From the NCBI GenBank assembly GCA_947068385.1, contig CAMTBF010000183.1:1-7020 (forward strand): a stretch of DNA of 7,020 nt, read 5' to 3'. The position numbers were made by a program, and so were the translations under genes. The stretch comes from an uncultured Lachnospiraceae bacterium (GTDB taxonomy: Bacteria; Bacillota; Clostridia; Lachnospirales; Lachnospiraceae). Below, in pieces: positions 1 to 5,912 of the stretch. Below the pieces are notes generated by a model. The model saw nothing but the letters and a program-made list of their open reading frames with translations, was not told the origin of the DNA and ran no database searches. Position 1 is the stretch's first letter. Every line of letters begins with the position of its first letter.

Positions 1-50
1 GCGGGAGTAATTCCCCCAATCTGGCTCAAATGCACACGAATAAAATCAAT
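1..50. other. Possible foreign DNA joined to the permease gene
   Basis: Upstream of position 51 on the minus strand the permease reads a normal family sequence through NPVEL. The following 50 bases shift to codons such as ATT, GAT, TTT, CGT and CAT, which are uncommon in the neighbouring genes, and the peptide no longer resembles a BceB protein. A small imperfect hairpin (GGGA at 3-6, TCCC at 12-15) lies at the window edge. The pattern fits the end of an insertion element or another rearrangement junction. No known terminal repeat was recognised and no target-site duplication can be tested because the other side is outside the window. Confidence 0.35.
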
Positions 51-626
51 CAGCTCCACGGGGTTAGCCTTGCCTACCTGAATCAGGTTCACAGTCAGGT
101 TCAGGGCGGTGATGAAGGCGTAGAACAGCAGGCTGTCCGTAATGGCCTTGGGGCTCACCGTGAACTCCACGTTCACCTGCATCTTTGCCAGGTTCAGGAG
201 CAGGAGGAAGATCAGCCGGGAGAACACCAGCCCCAGGACGATGGCCCCTGCACAGACGAAGACATATACGATCAGGCTCTCCCAGAACATCATGATGCCG
301 ATGTGCTTCTTCTCCAGCCCCAGCATGCTGTACAGGCCCAGCTCCTTCTTGCGCCGCTTGATCAGGAAGCTGTTGGTGTAGTAGAGGAATGGCACCATGA
401 TGATGCCTAACAGCCCGAAGCCGATGTAGACCAGCATCAGGGTGTAGCCGCCCTTGGGCAGGGTGTACATGATGTCGTTCTTCAGTATCAGGTCGAAGAC
501 AAAGTAGGTGAACATGGCAAAGGTGCTGATGCCGATGTAGGGCAGGTAGGTGGTGGTGTTCTTGCGGATATTGGAGACTGCCATCCTGGGCAGCAGGTCT
601 GCGGGTCTTCTTCTTGCTGTGGCCAT
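1..626 (-). CDS. BceB-like ABC transporter permease (FtsX family), 5' part only
   Basis: This is the membrane subunit of a peptide-antibiotic sensing and detoxification transporter, partner of the ATPase encoded just upstream. About 208 residues are visible; full family members have roughly 620-670 residues and ten membrane segments. Hydrophobic segments lie near residues 27-48, 62-84, 109-144 and 161-182. The cytoplasmic stretch RRKKELGLYSMLGL (about 91-104) and the NPVEL motif (about 188-192) are typical of BceB permeases. Two adjacent ATG codons are possible starts, at 629 and 626. The AAGGAGG at 634-640 lies 4 bases from the first and 7 from the second, so 626 is preferred. Either start overlaps the TGA of the ATPase gene, implying translational coupling. 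After NPVEL the frame stays open to the window edge but reads IDFIRVHLSQIGG, which does not resemble the family and uses AT-rich codons. The gene may therefore be interrupted near position 50. Identification is firm; intactness is unknown. Confidence 0.88.
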   Translation of the reverse strand, partial: MATARRRPADLLPRMAVSNIRKNTTTYLPYIGISTFAMFTYFVFDLILKNDIMYTLPKGGYTLMLVYIGFGLLGIIMVPFLYYTNSFLIKRRKKELGLYSMLGLEKKHIGIMMFWESLIVYVFVCAGAIVLGLVFSRLIFLLLLNLAKMQVNVEFTVSPKAITDSLLFYAFITALNLTVNLIQVGKANPVELIDFIRVHLSQIGGITP

Positions 627-1444
627 CATTCTCCCTCCTTTCCGGTTATGGATATGACGCGGGAACCGGCTTCTCCATGCGCAAGCCGTCCGCTTTCCGT
701 ATGCAGCACGGTGAGCGTGTCCGATATCTTCTGGTACATCTCGTCGTCCGACAGCCGTCCTCGATAAATCTGGTTGAAGATGACGCCGTCCTTGATGAAG
801 AGCACCCGCCCGGCCCGGCTGGCGGCCTGGGTGCTGTGGGTCACCATCAGGATGGTCTGGCCGTCCGCGTTCACCTCGGAGAAGATGTCCAGCAGCCTGG
901 CGGAGGCCTTGGAGTCCAGCGCCCCCGTGGGCTCGTCCGCCAGCACGATCTGGGGATTCGTGATCAGAGCCCGGGCCACCGCGGCCCGCTGCTTCTGGCC
1001 GCCGGAGACCTCATAGGGGTATTTCTCCAAAAGCTCCGAGATGCCAAGCTTCGCAGCCATGGGAGCCAGGCGCTCCTCCATTTTGCCGTAATCGTTCCCT
1101 GCCAGCACCAGCGGCAGGAAGATGTTGTCCCGCAGGGAGAGGGTGTCCAGGAGGTTGAAGTCCTGGAAGACGAAGCCCAGGTTGTCCCGGCGGAAGGCGC
1201 ATAGGTCCTTCTGCCTGATCTCCGCCATGTTCCTGCCCGACAGGATCACCTGGCCGGCAGTGGGCCTGTCCAGGGATGCCATGATGTTCAGCAGGGTGGT
1301 CTTGCCGGAGCCGGACTCCCCCATGATGGCCACATATTCTCCCTGTTCCACGCAGAAACTTACATTGTCCAGGGCCTGCACCTTGTTGCCGCCCAGGCGG
1401 GTGGTATACACTTTCTTCAGATTTTTCACTTCCAATAACGACAT
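626..1444 (-). CDS. BceA-like ABC transporter ATP-binding protein
   Basis: This cytoplasmic ATPase (272 residues) should power the adjacent FtsX-type permease, removing or shielding against cell-wall-active peptides such as bacitracin-like compounds and taking part in sensing them. All nucleotide-binding motifs are present: Walker A GESGSGKTT at residues 42-50, Q-loop Q94 in FVFQDF, signature VSGGQKQR at 146-153, Walker B IVLADEP at 166-172, D-loop ALDS at 175-178 and H-loop H203. The C-terminal tail of about 50 residues after the core is somewhat longer than in the usual ~250-residue BceA. The ATG at 1444 has AAGGAGG at 1454-1460 with 9-base spacing. The TGA overlaps the permease start. The gene follows a terminator and a likely BceR-type operator, so it is probably induced separately from the regulator genes. 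General MacB/LolD-type exporters share these motifs, but the neighbouring kinase and regulator favour the Bce group. Confidence 0.94.
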   Translation of the reverse strand: MSLLEVKNLKKVYTTRLGGNKVQALDNVSFCVEQGEYVAIMGESGSGKTTLLNIMASLDRPTAGQVILSGRNMAEIRQKDLCAFRRDNLGFVFQDFNLLDTLSLRDNIFLPLVLAGNDYGKMEERLAPMAAKLGISELLEKYPYEVSGGQKQRAAVARALITNPQIVLADEPTGALDSKASARLLDIFSEVNADGQTILMVTHSTQAASRAGRVLFIKDGVIFNQIYRGRLSDDEMYQKISDTLTVLHTESGRLAHGEAGSRVISITGKEGE

Positions 1445-1453
1445 ATGGGATAT

Positions 1454-1460
1454 CCTCCTT
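1454..1460 (-). promoter_or_regulatory. Ribosome binding site of the ATPase gene
   Basis: A perfect AAGGAGG on the minus strand lies 9 bases before the ATG at 1444. It supports that start over the longer frames that read through this region. Confidence 0.85.
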
Positions 1461-1483
1461 GTGCTTCATATATCTGTTTCGGC

Positions 1484-1504
1484 AGGAACTGTCATACAGC
1501 TCCC
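1484..1504 (-). promoter_or_regulatory. Leader hairpin upstream of the ATPase gene
   Basis: In the minus-strand transcript the two arms GGGAGCUGU and ACAGUUCCU can pair over nine positions, two of them G-U, around a three-base AUG loop. At DNA level the core is ACTGT-CAT-ACAGC. It lies near the predicted transcription start, about 40 bases before the ATPase start codon. It may be an operator half-site pair or a 5' stabilising stem. There is no U-tract, so it is not a terminator. Confidence 0.4.
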
Positions 1505-1510
1505 GATCAC

Positions 1511-1539
1511 AAGATAAGGATACAAAAAAAGGAAATGAA
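1511..1539 (-). promoter_or_regulatory. Weak candidate promoter of the transporter operon
   Basis: On the minus strand a -10-like TATCTT (1511-1516) is preceded, after 17 bases, by a poor -35 box TTCATT (1534-1539). A weak -35 is what one expects of a promoter that needs a bound response regulator. The direct repeats lie immediately upstream. The -35 overlaps the terminator stem, so assignment is tentative. Confidence 0.4.
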
Positions 1540-1565
1540 GAGCCATCGAACAGCCTTACATTTCC
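1524..1565 (-). terminator. Rho-independent terminator after the sensor kinase gene
   Basis: Read on the minus strand, GGAAATG (1565-1559) pairs perfectly with CATTTCC (1537-1531), extended by AAG/CTT after a one-base bulge, with a loop of about 14 bases. It is followed directly by seven T residues (1530-1524). It starts about 28 bases after the kinase stop and should end the receptor-regulator-kinase message before the ATPase gene. The stem is AT-rich, so termination may be partial. Confidence 0.72.
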
Positions 1566-1584
1566 TGTCTGCAACCTTACATTT
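1554..1584 (-). promoter_or_regulatory. Tandem direct repeat, likely response-regulator operator
   Basis: The ten-base word AAATGTAAGG (minus strand) occurs at 1584-1575 and again at 1563-1554. The 21-base period is two helical turns, the usual arrangement for a dimeric OmpR-family regulator. The TGTAA core matches the half-site reported for BceR-type regulators (TNACA-N4-TGTAA). The upstream copy also has TTGCA four bases before it, one base off that consensus. The repeats sit upstream of the weak promoter of the transporter genes. The identity of the binding protein is inferred from the neighbouring BceR-like gene. Confidence 0.55.
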
Positions 1585-1593
1585 TTGCAAGCT

Positions 1594-2667
1594 TCAAGGT
1601 CTGGGGGCCTTTTGCGCATTGGGGATTCCCAGCGTGATCTTCGTGCCCTGGCCCTCCTGGCTTTCCGCCCGTATGGTCACGTTCAGATGCGTGAAAATCT
1701 GGCGGCACAGGTACAGGCCGATGCCGGTGGATTTCTTGCTCAGCCTGCCGTTGTAGCCTGTGAAGTCCTTCTCAAAGATGCGGGGCAGGTCTTCCGCACG
1801 GATGCCTATTCCCGTGTCTTCGATGGAGAGCATCACCCGCTCCCCCTCCTCCCAGGCATTGACAGAGATGCCGCCCCTGTTGGTGTACTTGATGCTGTTG
1901 GACAAGAGCTGCTCCAGGCAGAAGACGAACCATTTTTCGTCTGTGAGGATCCGGAAGGGACTGCTCTCCGCCGATTCCGTATCCGGCAGCCCCAGGCTCA
2001 GGGACTTATTGATGAAGGACAGAGCGTATTTCCTGACGGCCTGCTTCACCAGGGCATAGAGGTCGTAGCTTTCCAGCACCAGGTCGGAGGAGATGCTCTC
2101 CAGGCGCTGGAAGGTCAGCACTATCTCCGCGTACTGCTCGATTCGGAACAGCTCCTCCTTCAACAGGAAAGCGTCCCTGTCCTGGAGCTTTGATTTGTCC
2201 AGCAGGAGCCGGATGGCGGAGATGGGGGTCTTGATCTGGTGGGTCCACATCATATAATAGTCGGCCCGCTCGGCAGCCTTCGCCTCCCAGAGGCGCTGTT
2301 CCTTCCGGTGGGACTGGCAGACCATGGACAGGAAGAGGCGCTGTGCCCCATGGAAGCTCTCCGCGGCTTCGATGTCGCCCTCCGCCTTCTGCAGCAGCCT
2401 GTCCTCGGCTTCGTCGAACAGCAGCTCTCCGCTATGCTCGAAATGGCGGAAGGCCTTCTCCAGCTGCCGGCTTTCCTGCACATACCGTATGCCCTCCCAG
2501 AGCAGGGCCAGGCTCCAGACCGTGAAGGTCAGCAGGGCGGCGTACAGGAGCTTCTCCAGGTTTTCGATATGGTAGAGGCTTCCTATGGCGATGAAGAAGA
2601 ATACGGTCAGGGCATACAGGAGCAAAGTGAGCCTTTTCTCTTTCAGATAGCGCAGCCACAGTCTCAT
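1594..2667 (-). CDS. BceS-like intramembrane-sensing histidine kinase
   Basis: This 357-residue sensor kinase should autophosphorylate and pass phosphate to the response regulator encoded just before it. Two membrane segments (about 11-30 and 38-58) are joined by only a few residues, so there is no extracellular sensor domain. That is the hallmark of intramembrane-sensing kinases that receive their signal from a BceAB transporter. The H-box is WTHQIKTPI with H143, the N-box LLSNSIKYT with N257, the G1 box DTGIGI at 284-289, the F-box near IFEKDF at 297-302, and the G2 box GIGLYL at 315-320. Length matches the BceS family. The ATG at 2667 is two bases after the regulator's stop and has GGAG at suitable spacing. 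A terminator follows. The BceS-type call rests on architecture and context; all catalytic boxes are intact. Confidence 0.92.
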   Translation of the reverse strand: MRLWLRYLKEKRLTLLLYALTVFFFIAIGSLYHIENLEKLLYAALLTFTVWSLALLWEGIRYVQESRQLEKAFRHFEHSGELLFDEAEDRLLQKAEGDIEAAESFHGAQRLFLSMVCQSHRKEQRLWEAKAAERADYYMMWTHQIKTPISAIRLLLDKSKLQDRDAFLLKEELFRIEQYAEIVLTFQRLESISSDLVLESYDLYALVKQAVRKYALSFINKSLSLGLPDTESAESSPFRILTDEKWFVFCLEQLLSNSIKYTNRGGISVNAWEEGERVMLSIEDTGIGIRAEDLPRIFEKDFTGYNGRLSKKSTGIGLYLCRQIFTHLNVTIRAESQEGQGTKITLGIPNAQKAPRP

Positions 2668-2669
2668 GT

Positions 2670-3365
2670 TCAGTCTCCAATCTGGTAGCCGAGGCCTTTT
2701 TTCGTCTGAATGGGAAGGTCGGCCCCTGCGCCCTCCAGCTTCCTGCGAAGCCTGGTCATGTTCACGGTGAGGGTATTGTCGTCCACGAAGCAGTCGTTGT
2801 CCCAGAGCCGCTTCATGATGGCCTCCCTGGATACGGTCTGGCCCGCGTTCTCAAAGAGGAGCTGTAGAATCCGGAATTCGTTCTTGGTGAGCTCCAGCTT
2901 CTCCCCGCTCACCAGCAGGGAGGCGTCCGTCAGGTTCAGGATCGCGCCCCGGCATTCCATGATGTTGGTCTGTTCCCGGAAGGCATAGGTGCGCCGGAGC
3001 ATGGCCTGCACCTTGGCCGAGAGCACCTCCGGCTCGAAGGGCTTGGTCACAAAGTCGTCCCCGCCCATGTTCACGGCCATGACGATGTTCATGTTGTCGC
3101 TGGCGGAGGAGACGAAGATGATGGGCACCTTGGAAACCTGCCGGATCTGGGCGCACCAGTAGTAGCCGTTGTAAAAGGGCAGGCCGATGTCCATCAGCAC
3201 CAGATGGGGAGAGCAGTCCGCGAACGTCCCCAGCACATTGCCGAAGTCCTGGGCGCAGATGACCTCATAGCCCCATTTCTCCAGATGGCGCTTCATCTCC
3301 CCTGCGATGACGGAATCGTCTTCCACCAACAGCAGCCTGTAGTTCATCCGGTTCCCAGCTCCCAT
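2670..3365 (-). CDS. BceR-like OmpR-family response regulator
   Basis: This is a DNA-binding response regulator, expected to be phosphorylated by the adjacent kinase and to activate the transporter genes. From the start used here it has 231 residues. The receiver domain (about 8-125) shows the acidic pair E15-D16-D17, phospho-acceptor D59 in LVLMDIGLP, S86 and K108 in TKPFE. The segment YNGYYWCAQIR is typical of BceR proteins. The winged-helix domain follows (about 135-231), with LTKNEFRILQLL and the recognition segment around DDNTLTVNMTRLRRKL, ending in KKGLGYQIGD. Start choice is uncertain. The ATG at 3365 has AGGAGG at 3374-3379, 8 bases away. The ATG at 3371 is only 2 bases from it. A GTG at 3401 overlaps the chemotaxis gene stop as GTGA. 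The ATG at 3347 would give the family's usual N-terminus MNYRLLLVEDD but has a weak binding site. The gene lies in one operon with its neighbours. Confidence 0.92.
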   Translation of the reverse strand: MGAGNRMNYRLLLVEDDSVIAGEMKRHLEKWGYEVICAQDFGNVLGTFADCSPHLVLMDIGLPFYNGYYWCAQIRQVSKVPIIFVSSASDNMNIVMAVNMGGDDFVTKPFEPEVLSAKVQAMLRRTYAFREQTNIMECRGAILNLTDASLLVSGEKLELTKNEFRILQLLFENAGQTVSREAIMKRLWDNDCFVDDNTLTVNMTRLRRKLEGAGADLPIQTKKGLGYQIGD

Positions 3366-3373
3366 GTCCATGG

Positions 3374-3379
3374 CCTCCT
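3374..3379 (-). promoter_or_regulatory. Ribosome binding site that decides the regulator start
   Basis: AGGAGG on the minus strand is 8 bases from the ATG at 3365 and 2 bases from the ATG at 3371. It is the only strong ribosome binding site near the regulator's N-terminus, so it favours 3365 over the GTG at 3401 and the ATG at 3347. Confidence 0.65.
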
Positions 3380-3397
3380 GATTCATCCTGCATTCTG

Positions 3398-5083
3398 TCA
3401 CCTGCCAGCCCGCAGCCTGAACTTCTGCACGGAGAGCTTCAGCTCCGCGGCCTGGTCGTTCAGCTCTCTTGCGGAGGCGGCGGATTTCTCGGCCGTGGAG
3501 GCATTGGTCTGGACTACCTCGGAGATCTGCTCCATGCCCTGGGTCAGCTGCTTCAGGGACTGGGACTGCTCCACGGCGGAGCCTGCTATGCGCTCCACTA
3601 GCTCCGAGGACTTCTGGGCGCTGGCGATTACCTCAGAGAGGGCGTTGGTGGTGTCGGTGGACAGGTTGGAGCCGTACTGCACCAGCTGCATGGAATTCTC
3701 GATGAGCTTGGCGATGTCCTGGGCGGAGACGGAGCTCTTGTTGGCCAGGCTCTGCACTTCGTCCGCCACCACGGAGAAGCCCTTTCCCGCCTCCCCTGCC
3801 CGGGCCGCTTCCACGGAGGCGTTCAGGGCCAGGATCTTGGTCTGGAAGGCGATGTCGCTGATGGTCTTGATGATGCCGCCTATCTGGTTGGAGGAGGCTG
3901 AGATGTCCCCTATGGCGGTGGTCAGGGCGGTCATCTTCTCGTCGCAGACCCGCAGCTGCATGGAAGCGTCCTCGGAGGCCTGCTTGGCGTCCCCCGCATC
4001 CCTGGAGGTCTGGTCTACCTGCTTGGAGATCTCATGGATGCTGGAGGAGAGCTGCTGGACGGCCGCCGCCTGCTGCACGTTGCCGTTGGACAGGGTCTGG
4101 GCGTCCGACGCCATGCGCTCCGATTCCTCGGACACGCGCTCTGCCGTCAGGTTGATCCGGCTCAGGGCCTGGTTCAGGGAGTCCAGGATCTGCCGCATGG
4201 CATCCTGTATCGGCAGGAATTCCCCCCGATAGTCGTCCCCTACGGTGAGGTTCATGTTGCCCTCCGCCATCTGGGCCAGGGTATGGTCAATCTCCTTTAT
4301 GTATTTCTTCAGCTCCCCCTTGGTCTCATGGATGGAGGCCACCAGCATTCCGATTTCGGAAGTGTTGGGCTCCAGGGAGAACTCCGCGGACAGGTTCCCC
4401 TGGGAGATCTCCATCATCTGCTCCTTGACCTTCAGCACCGGGCGCATGATCATGAGGCGGGAGATGACCATGTTCAGCAGCTGGATGACCCCCACCATGA
4501 CCAGGGCCAGGATCATGCTCAGCCGGATGGCCTCCGCCCTTGCCTGGAGCTCCTGGACCTGGGTCAGGGAGCGCTGGTCCAGGTCAGCCAGGAACTGCTC
4601 CTTGAGGGCGTTGATCTGGGCGATGGACTCGCTGTAATCCTTTCCGTATACATAGGAGATCGCCTCCGCCATGTTTCCGGCCTGGACTTCCTCCATGGCG
4701 TTTTCCTCCAGGGGGACCAGGCGGTTGGACAGGGCGAACATGTCGTCTATCATGCCCTGCTCCTCGTCGGTGATGCCGATCTCCTGCAGGGCGGCGACGC
4801 CCTTGTCCCGGTTCTGCAGGTCGTTGACCTCGCTCCAGTAGTTGTCGTAATGCTGCCGGTCGCCGGTGGCGGCGAAGGCCCGCACCTCGTTGGTAAGGTA
4901 GGCGGAGCCGTTCATGAAGCGGTTGGCGTTGTAGGTGAGGCTGAACCGCTCCTCGTTGGCAGTGTTGAGCTGGCCGCTGACTTGACTGTATGCAATCAGG
5001 GAATATACCATGTATATCAGCGTCAGGATGGATATTCCGTTCAGGATCAGGGTCAATGTGGACTGCTTCATCGCTCGTTTCAT
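3398..5083 (-). CDS. Methyl-accepting chemotaxis protein
   Basis: This transmembrane chemoreceptor (561 residues) should signal to CheA/CheW arrays. A first membrane segment (about 8-31) is followed by an extracellular part (about 32-187) that looks all-helical, like a four-helix-bundle ligand domain. A second membrane segment (about 188-208) leads to a HAMP linker (about 209-262) and a long signalling coiled coil. The hairpin tip at about 407-450 is well kept, with [25 protein letters not shown] and [10 protein letters not shown]. The trimer-contact residues F413, N421, E425 and R428 are present. K416 replaces the Asn usual in the QTN motif. The C-terminus has no NWETF-type CheR/CheB docking pentapeptide. 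The ATG at 5083 has AAGGAGG at 5092-5098 with 8-base spacing. A frame open to 5146 would run through the promoter and is rejected. No other chemotaxis genes are in view. It is read directly into the response regulator, an unusual context. Confidence 0.95.
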   Translation of the reverse strand: MKRAMKQSTLTLILNGISILTLIYMVYSLIAYSQVSGQLNTANEERFSLTYNANRFMNGSAYLTNEVRAFAATGDRQHYDNYWSEVNDLQNRDKGVAALQEIGITDEEQGMIDDMFALSNRLVPLEENAMEEVQAGNMAEAISYVYGKDYSESIAQINALKEQFLADLDQRSLTQVQELQARAEAIRLSMILALVMVGVIQLLNMVISRLMIMRPVLKVKEQMMEISQGNLSAEFSLEPNTSEIGMLVASIHETKGELKKYIKEIDHTLAQMAEGNMNLTVGDDYRGEFLPIQDAMRQILDSLNQALSRINLTAERVSEESERMASDAQTLSNGNVQQAAAVQQLSSSIHEISKQVDQTSRDAGDAKQASEDASMQLRVCDEKMTALTTAIGDISASSNQIGGIIKTISDIAFQTKILALNASVEAARAGEAGKGFSVVADEVQSLANKSSVSAQDIAKLIENSMQLVQYGSNLSTDTTNALSEVIASAQKSSELVERIAGSAVEQSQSLKQLTQGMEQISEVVQTNASTAEKSAASARELNDQAAELKLSVQKFRLRAGR

Positions 5084-5091
5084 ATCAGAGC

Positions 5092-5098
5092 CCTCCTT
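5092..5098 (-). promoter_or_regulatory. Ribosome binding site of the chemoreceptor gene
   Basis: AAGGAGG on the minus strand lies 8 bases before the ATG at 5083 and fixes that start. Confidence 0.85.
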
Positions 5099-5117
5099 GA
5101 AAATAGGTATTATTACC

Positions 5118-5146
5118 AGTCTACCTGATCCATCGGAATAATTCAA
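5118..5146 (-). promoter_or_regulatory. Promoter of the chemoreceptor-regulator-kinase operon
   Basis: On the minus strand the -35 box TTGAAT (5141-5146) and the -10 box TAGACT (5118-5123) are 17 bases apart, a good sigma-A-type match. Transcription would begin near 5110, about 25 bases before the start codon. Immediately downstream, GGTA-TTAT-TACC (5106-5117) forms a small inverted repeat at the start site, a possible operator. A second -35-like TTGACT (5163-5168) has no convincing -10. Confidence 0.65.
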
Positions 5147-5194
5147 GCCATATTTCGAAAAAAGTCAAGAAATTTGCCAAAATACCGGGATATG

Positions 5195-5725
5195 CTACAG
5201 CATTGTGATCTGCGCGCCGGCATCATAGGTATGGGGCTCCTTGGTGACCGCCTTGTGCCCGAAGGCGATGGCTATTTTGTACTCATAGGCGGGCGGTAGC
5301 TTCAGGGCCTCGGAGAAATGGGCTTTCTTTTCCCCCGACATGGCATCCAGGATGCAGCCGATGATCAGGTTCCCCAGCCCCAGGGACTCCGCGGCCAGGG
5401 CCATGTTCTCCACTGCGATCCCGGCATCCAGGGAGCCCCATTTGTAGGTGCTGTCGGCGCTGATGATGACTACGACAGGGGCTTCATAATAGAAGTTGTG
5501 GGGCGGCGCGGTGATGTCCCGCAGCCGGTTCTTTTCCTCCTCCAGCTCCTGCAGGAGCGGATGGCTGCCCGGCAGCACGGTGAAGTGTATCTCCTGCCTG
5601 TTGGCCGCCGTGGGGGCCTGCAGCCCCGCCTGGAGCAGGATGTCCAGCTCCTCTGCCGTGACAGGCTCCGGGGTGTATCCCCTTGTGGAGCTGCGTTCCC
5701 TGATGGTCTCGATGACTTTGTTCAT
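5195..5725 (-). CDS. Small nitroreductase-family flavoprotein
   Basis: This is a probable FMN-dependent NAD(P)H oxidoreductase (176 residues), cytoplasmic and usually dimeric. Family members reduce nitroaromatics, quinones or flavins; the natural substrate here cannot be told. Family signatures are RSSTRGYTPEPV at 11-22 (FMN phosphate contacts), QAPTAANRQEIHF at 36-48, GSLDAGIAVENMALAAESLGLGN at about 97-119, and IAIAFG at 151-156. Length is at the short end of the family and close to the compact clostridial type. The ATG at 5725 has AGGAGG at 5732-5737 with 6-base spacing. The same frame stays open far upstream on the strand opposite the protease, but that extension is not coding. It has its own promoter. 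It ends 111 bases before the chemoreceptor start, with no clear terminator between, so some read-through into that operon is possible. Confidence 0.93.
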   Translation of the reverse strand: MNKVIETIRERSSTRGYTPEPVTAEELDILLQAGLQAPTAANRQEIHFTVLPGSHPLLQELEEEKNRLRDITAPPHNFYYEAPVVVIISADSTYKWGSLDAGIAVENMALAAESLGLGNLIIGCILDAMSGEKKAHFSEALKLPPAYEYKIAIAFGHKAVTKEPHTYDAGAQITML

Positions 5726-5742
5726 ATTCTGCCTCCTCTTTT

Positions 5743-5756
5743 CTATTGAAAAATAG
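5743..5756 (-). repeat. Small inverted repeat in the nitroreductase leader
   Basis: CTATT-GAAA-AATAG forms five-base arms around a four-base loop, just upstream of the ribosome binding site of the nitroreductase gene. It could be a regulator half-site pair, but it is short and AT-rich and may be chance. Confidence 0.25.
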
Positions 5757-5791
5757 TGATATCCACATCTTATGATGACAGGTACGGTTCT

Positions 5792-5820
5792 ATTATACAA
5801 CGGGACGGGTGGGCGGACAA
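5792..5820 (-). promoter_or_regulatory. Promoter of the nitroreductase gene
   Basis: A perfect -10 TATAAT (5792-5797) on the minus strand is 17 bases from TTGTCC (5815-5820), which matches the -35 consensus at four of six positions. Transcription would start near 5785, giving a leader of about 60 bases. Confidence 0.75.
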
Positions 5821-5835
5821 GCGGTTTTGGAAATT

Positions 5836-5849
5836 CGGATCCGGATCCG
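5836..5849. repeat. Perfect 14-base palindrome between divergent genes
   Basis: CGGATCCGGATCCG reads the same on both strands. A related word, CGGATTCCGG, follows at 5855-5864. The site lies between the divergent promoters of the nitroreductase and protease genes, just upstream of the nitroreductase -35 box. It could be a regulator site acting on both, or simply GC-rich repeated sequence. Confidence 0.4.
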
Positions 5850-5874
5850 GCGAACGGATTCCGGCGCCCTGACA

Positions 5875-5880
5875 TACAAT
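5875..5880 (+). promoter_or_regulatory. Tentative -10 box of the protease gene
   Basis: TACAAT matches the -10 consensus at five of six positions, 32 bases before the protease ATG. No good -35 box is found at the expected distance, so the promoter is weak, activator-dependent or wrongly placed. Confidence 0.3.
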
Positions 5881-5912
5881 AGATAAAAGTATATGCCAGG
5901 ACTTTTGGGATT

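Noticed and set aside
1..50. Group II intron 5' end, suggested by GTGTG on the minus strand inside this stretch.
   Set aside because: GTGTG alone is too short to support it, and the protein already diverges about 13 bases before it. No further intron structure can be seen in the few bases available.
614..2688. Plus-strand frames opposite the ATPase and kinase genes (614-1204, 1122-1517, 1459-2193, 2239-2688).
   Set aside because: They lie opposite genes with complete catalytic motifs and show no family resemblance of their own.
3366..3401. GTG start of the regulator at 3401, overlapping the chemoreceptor stop as GTGA.
   Set aside because: It lacks a good ribosome binding site and adds residues not found in the family, while AGGAGG at 3374-3379 serves an ATG downstream. 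It is not fully excluded, since such overlaps do occur.
3204..5128. Long plus-strand open frames opposite the response regulator and chemoreceptor (3204-4232 and 4034-5128).
   Set aside because: They are shadows of GC-rich coding sequence on the other strand. The peptides are low in complexity, overlap each other, and have no ribosome binding sites or recognisable domains.
5084..5146. Longer chemoreceptor start at 5146.
   Set aside because: The segment contains the -10 and -35 boxes and the ribosome binding site for the ATG at 5083. The shorter protein starts properly just before its first membrane segment.
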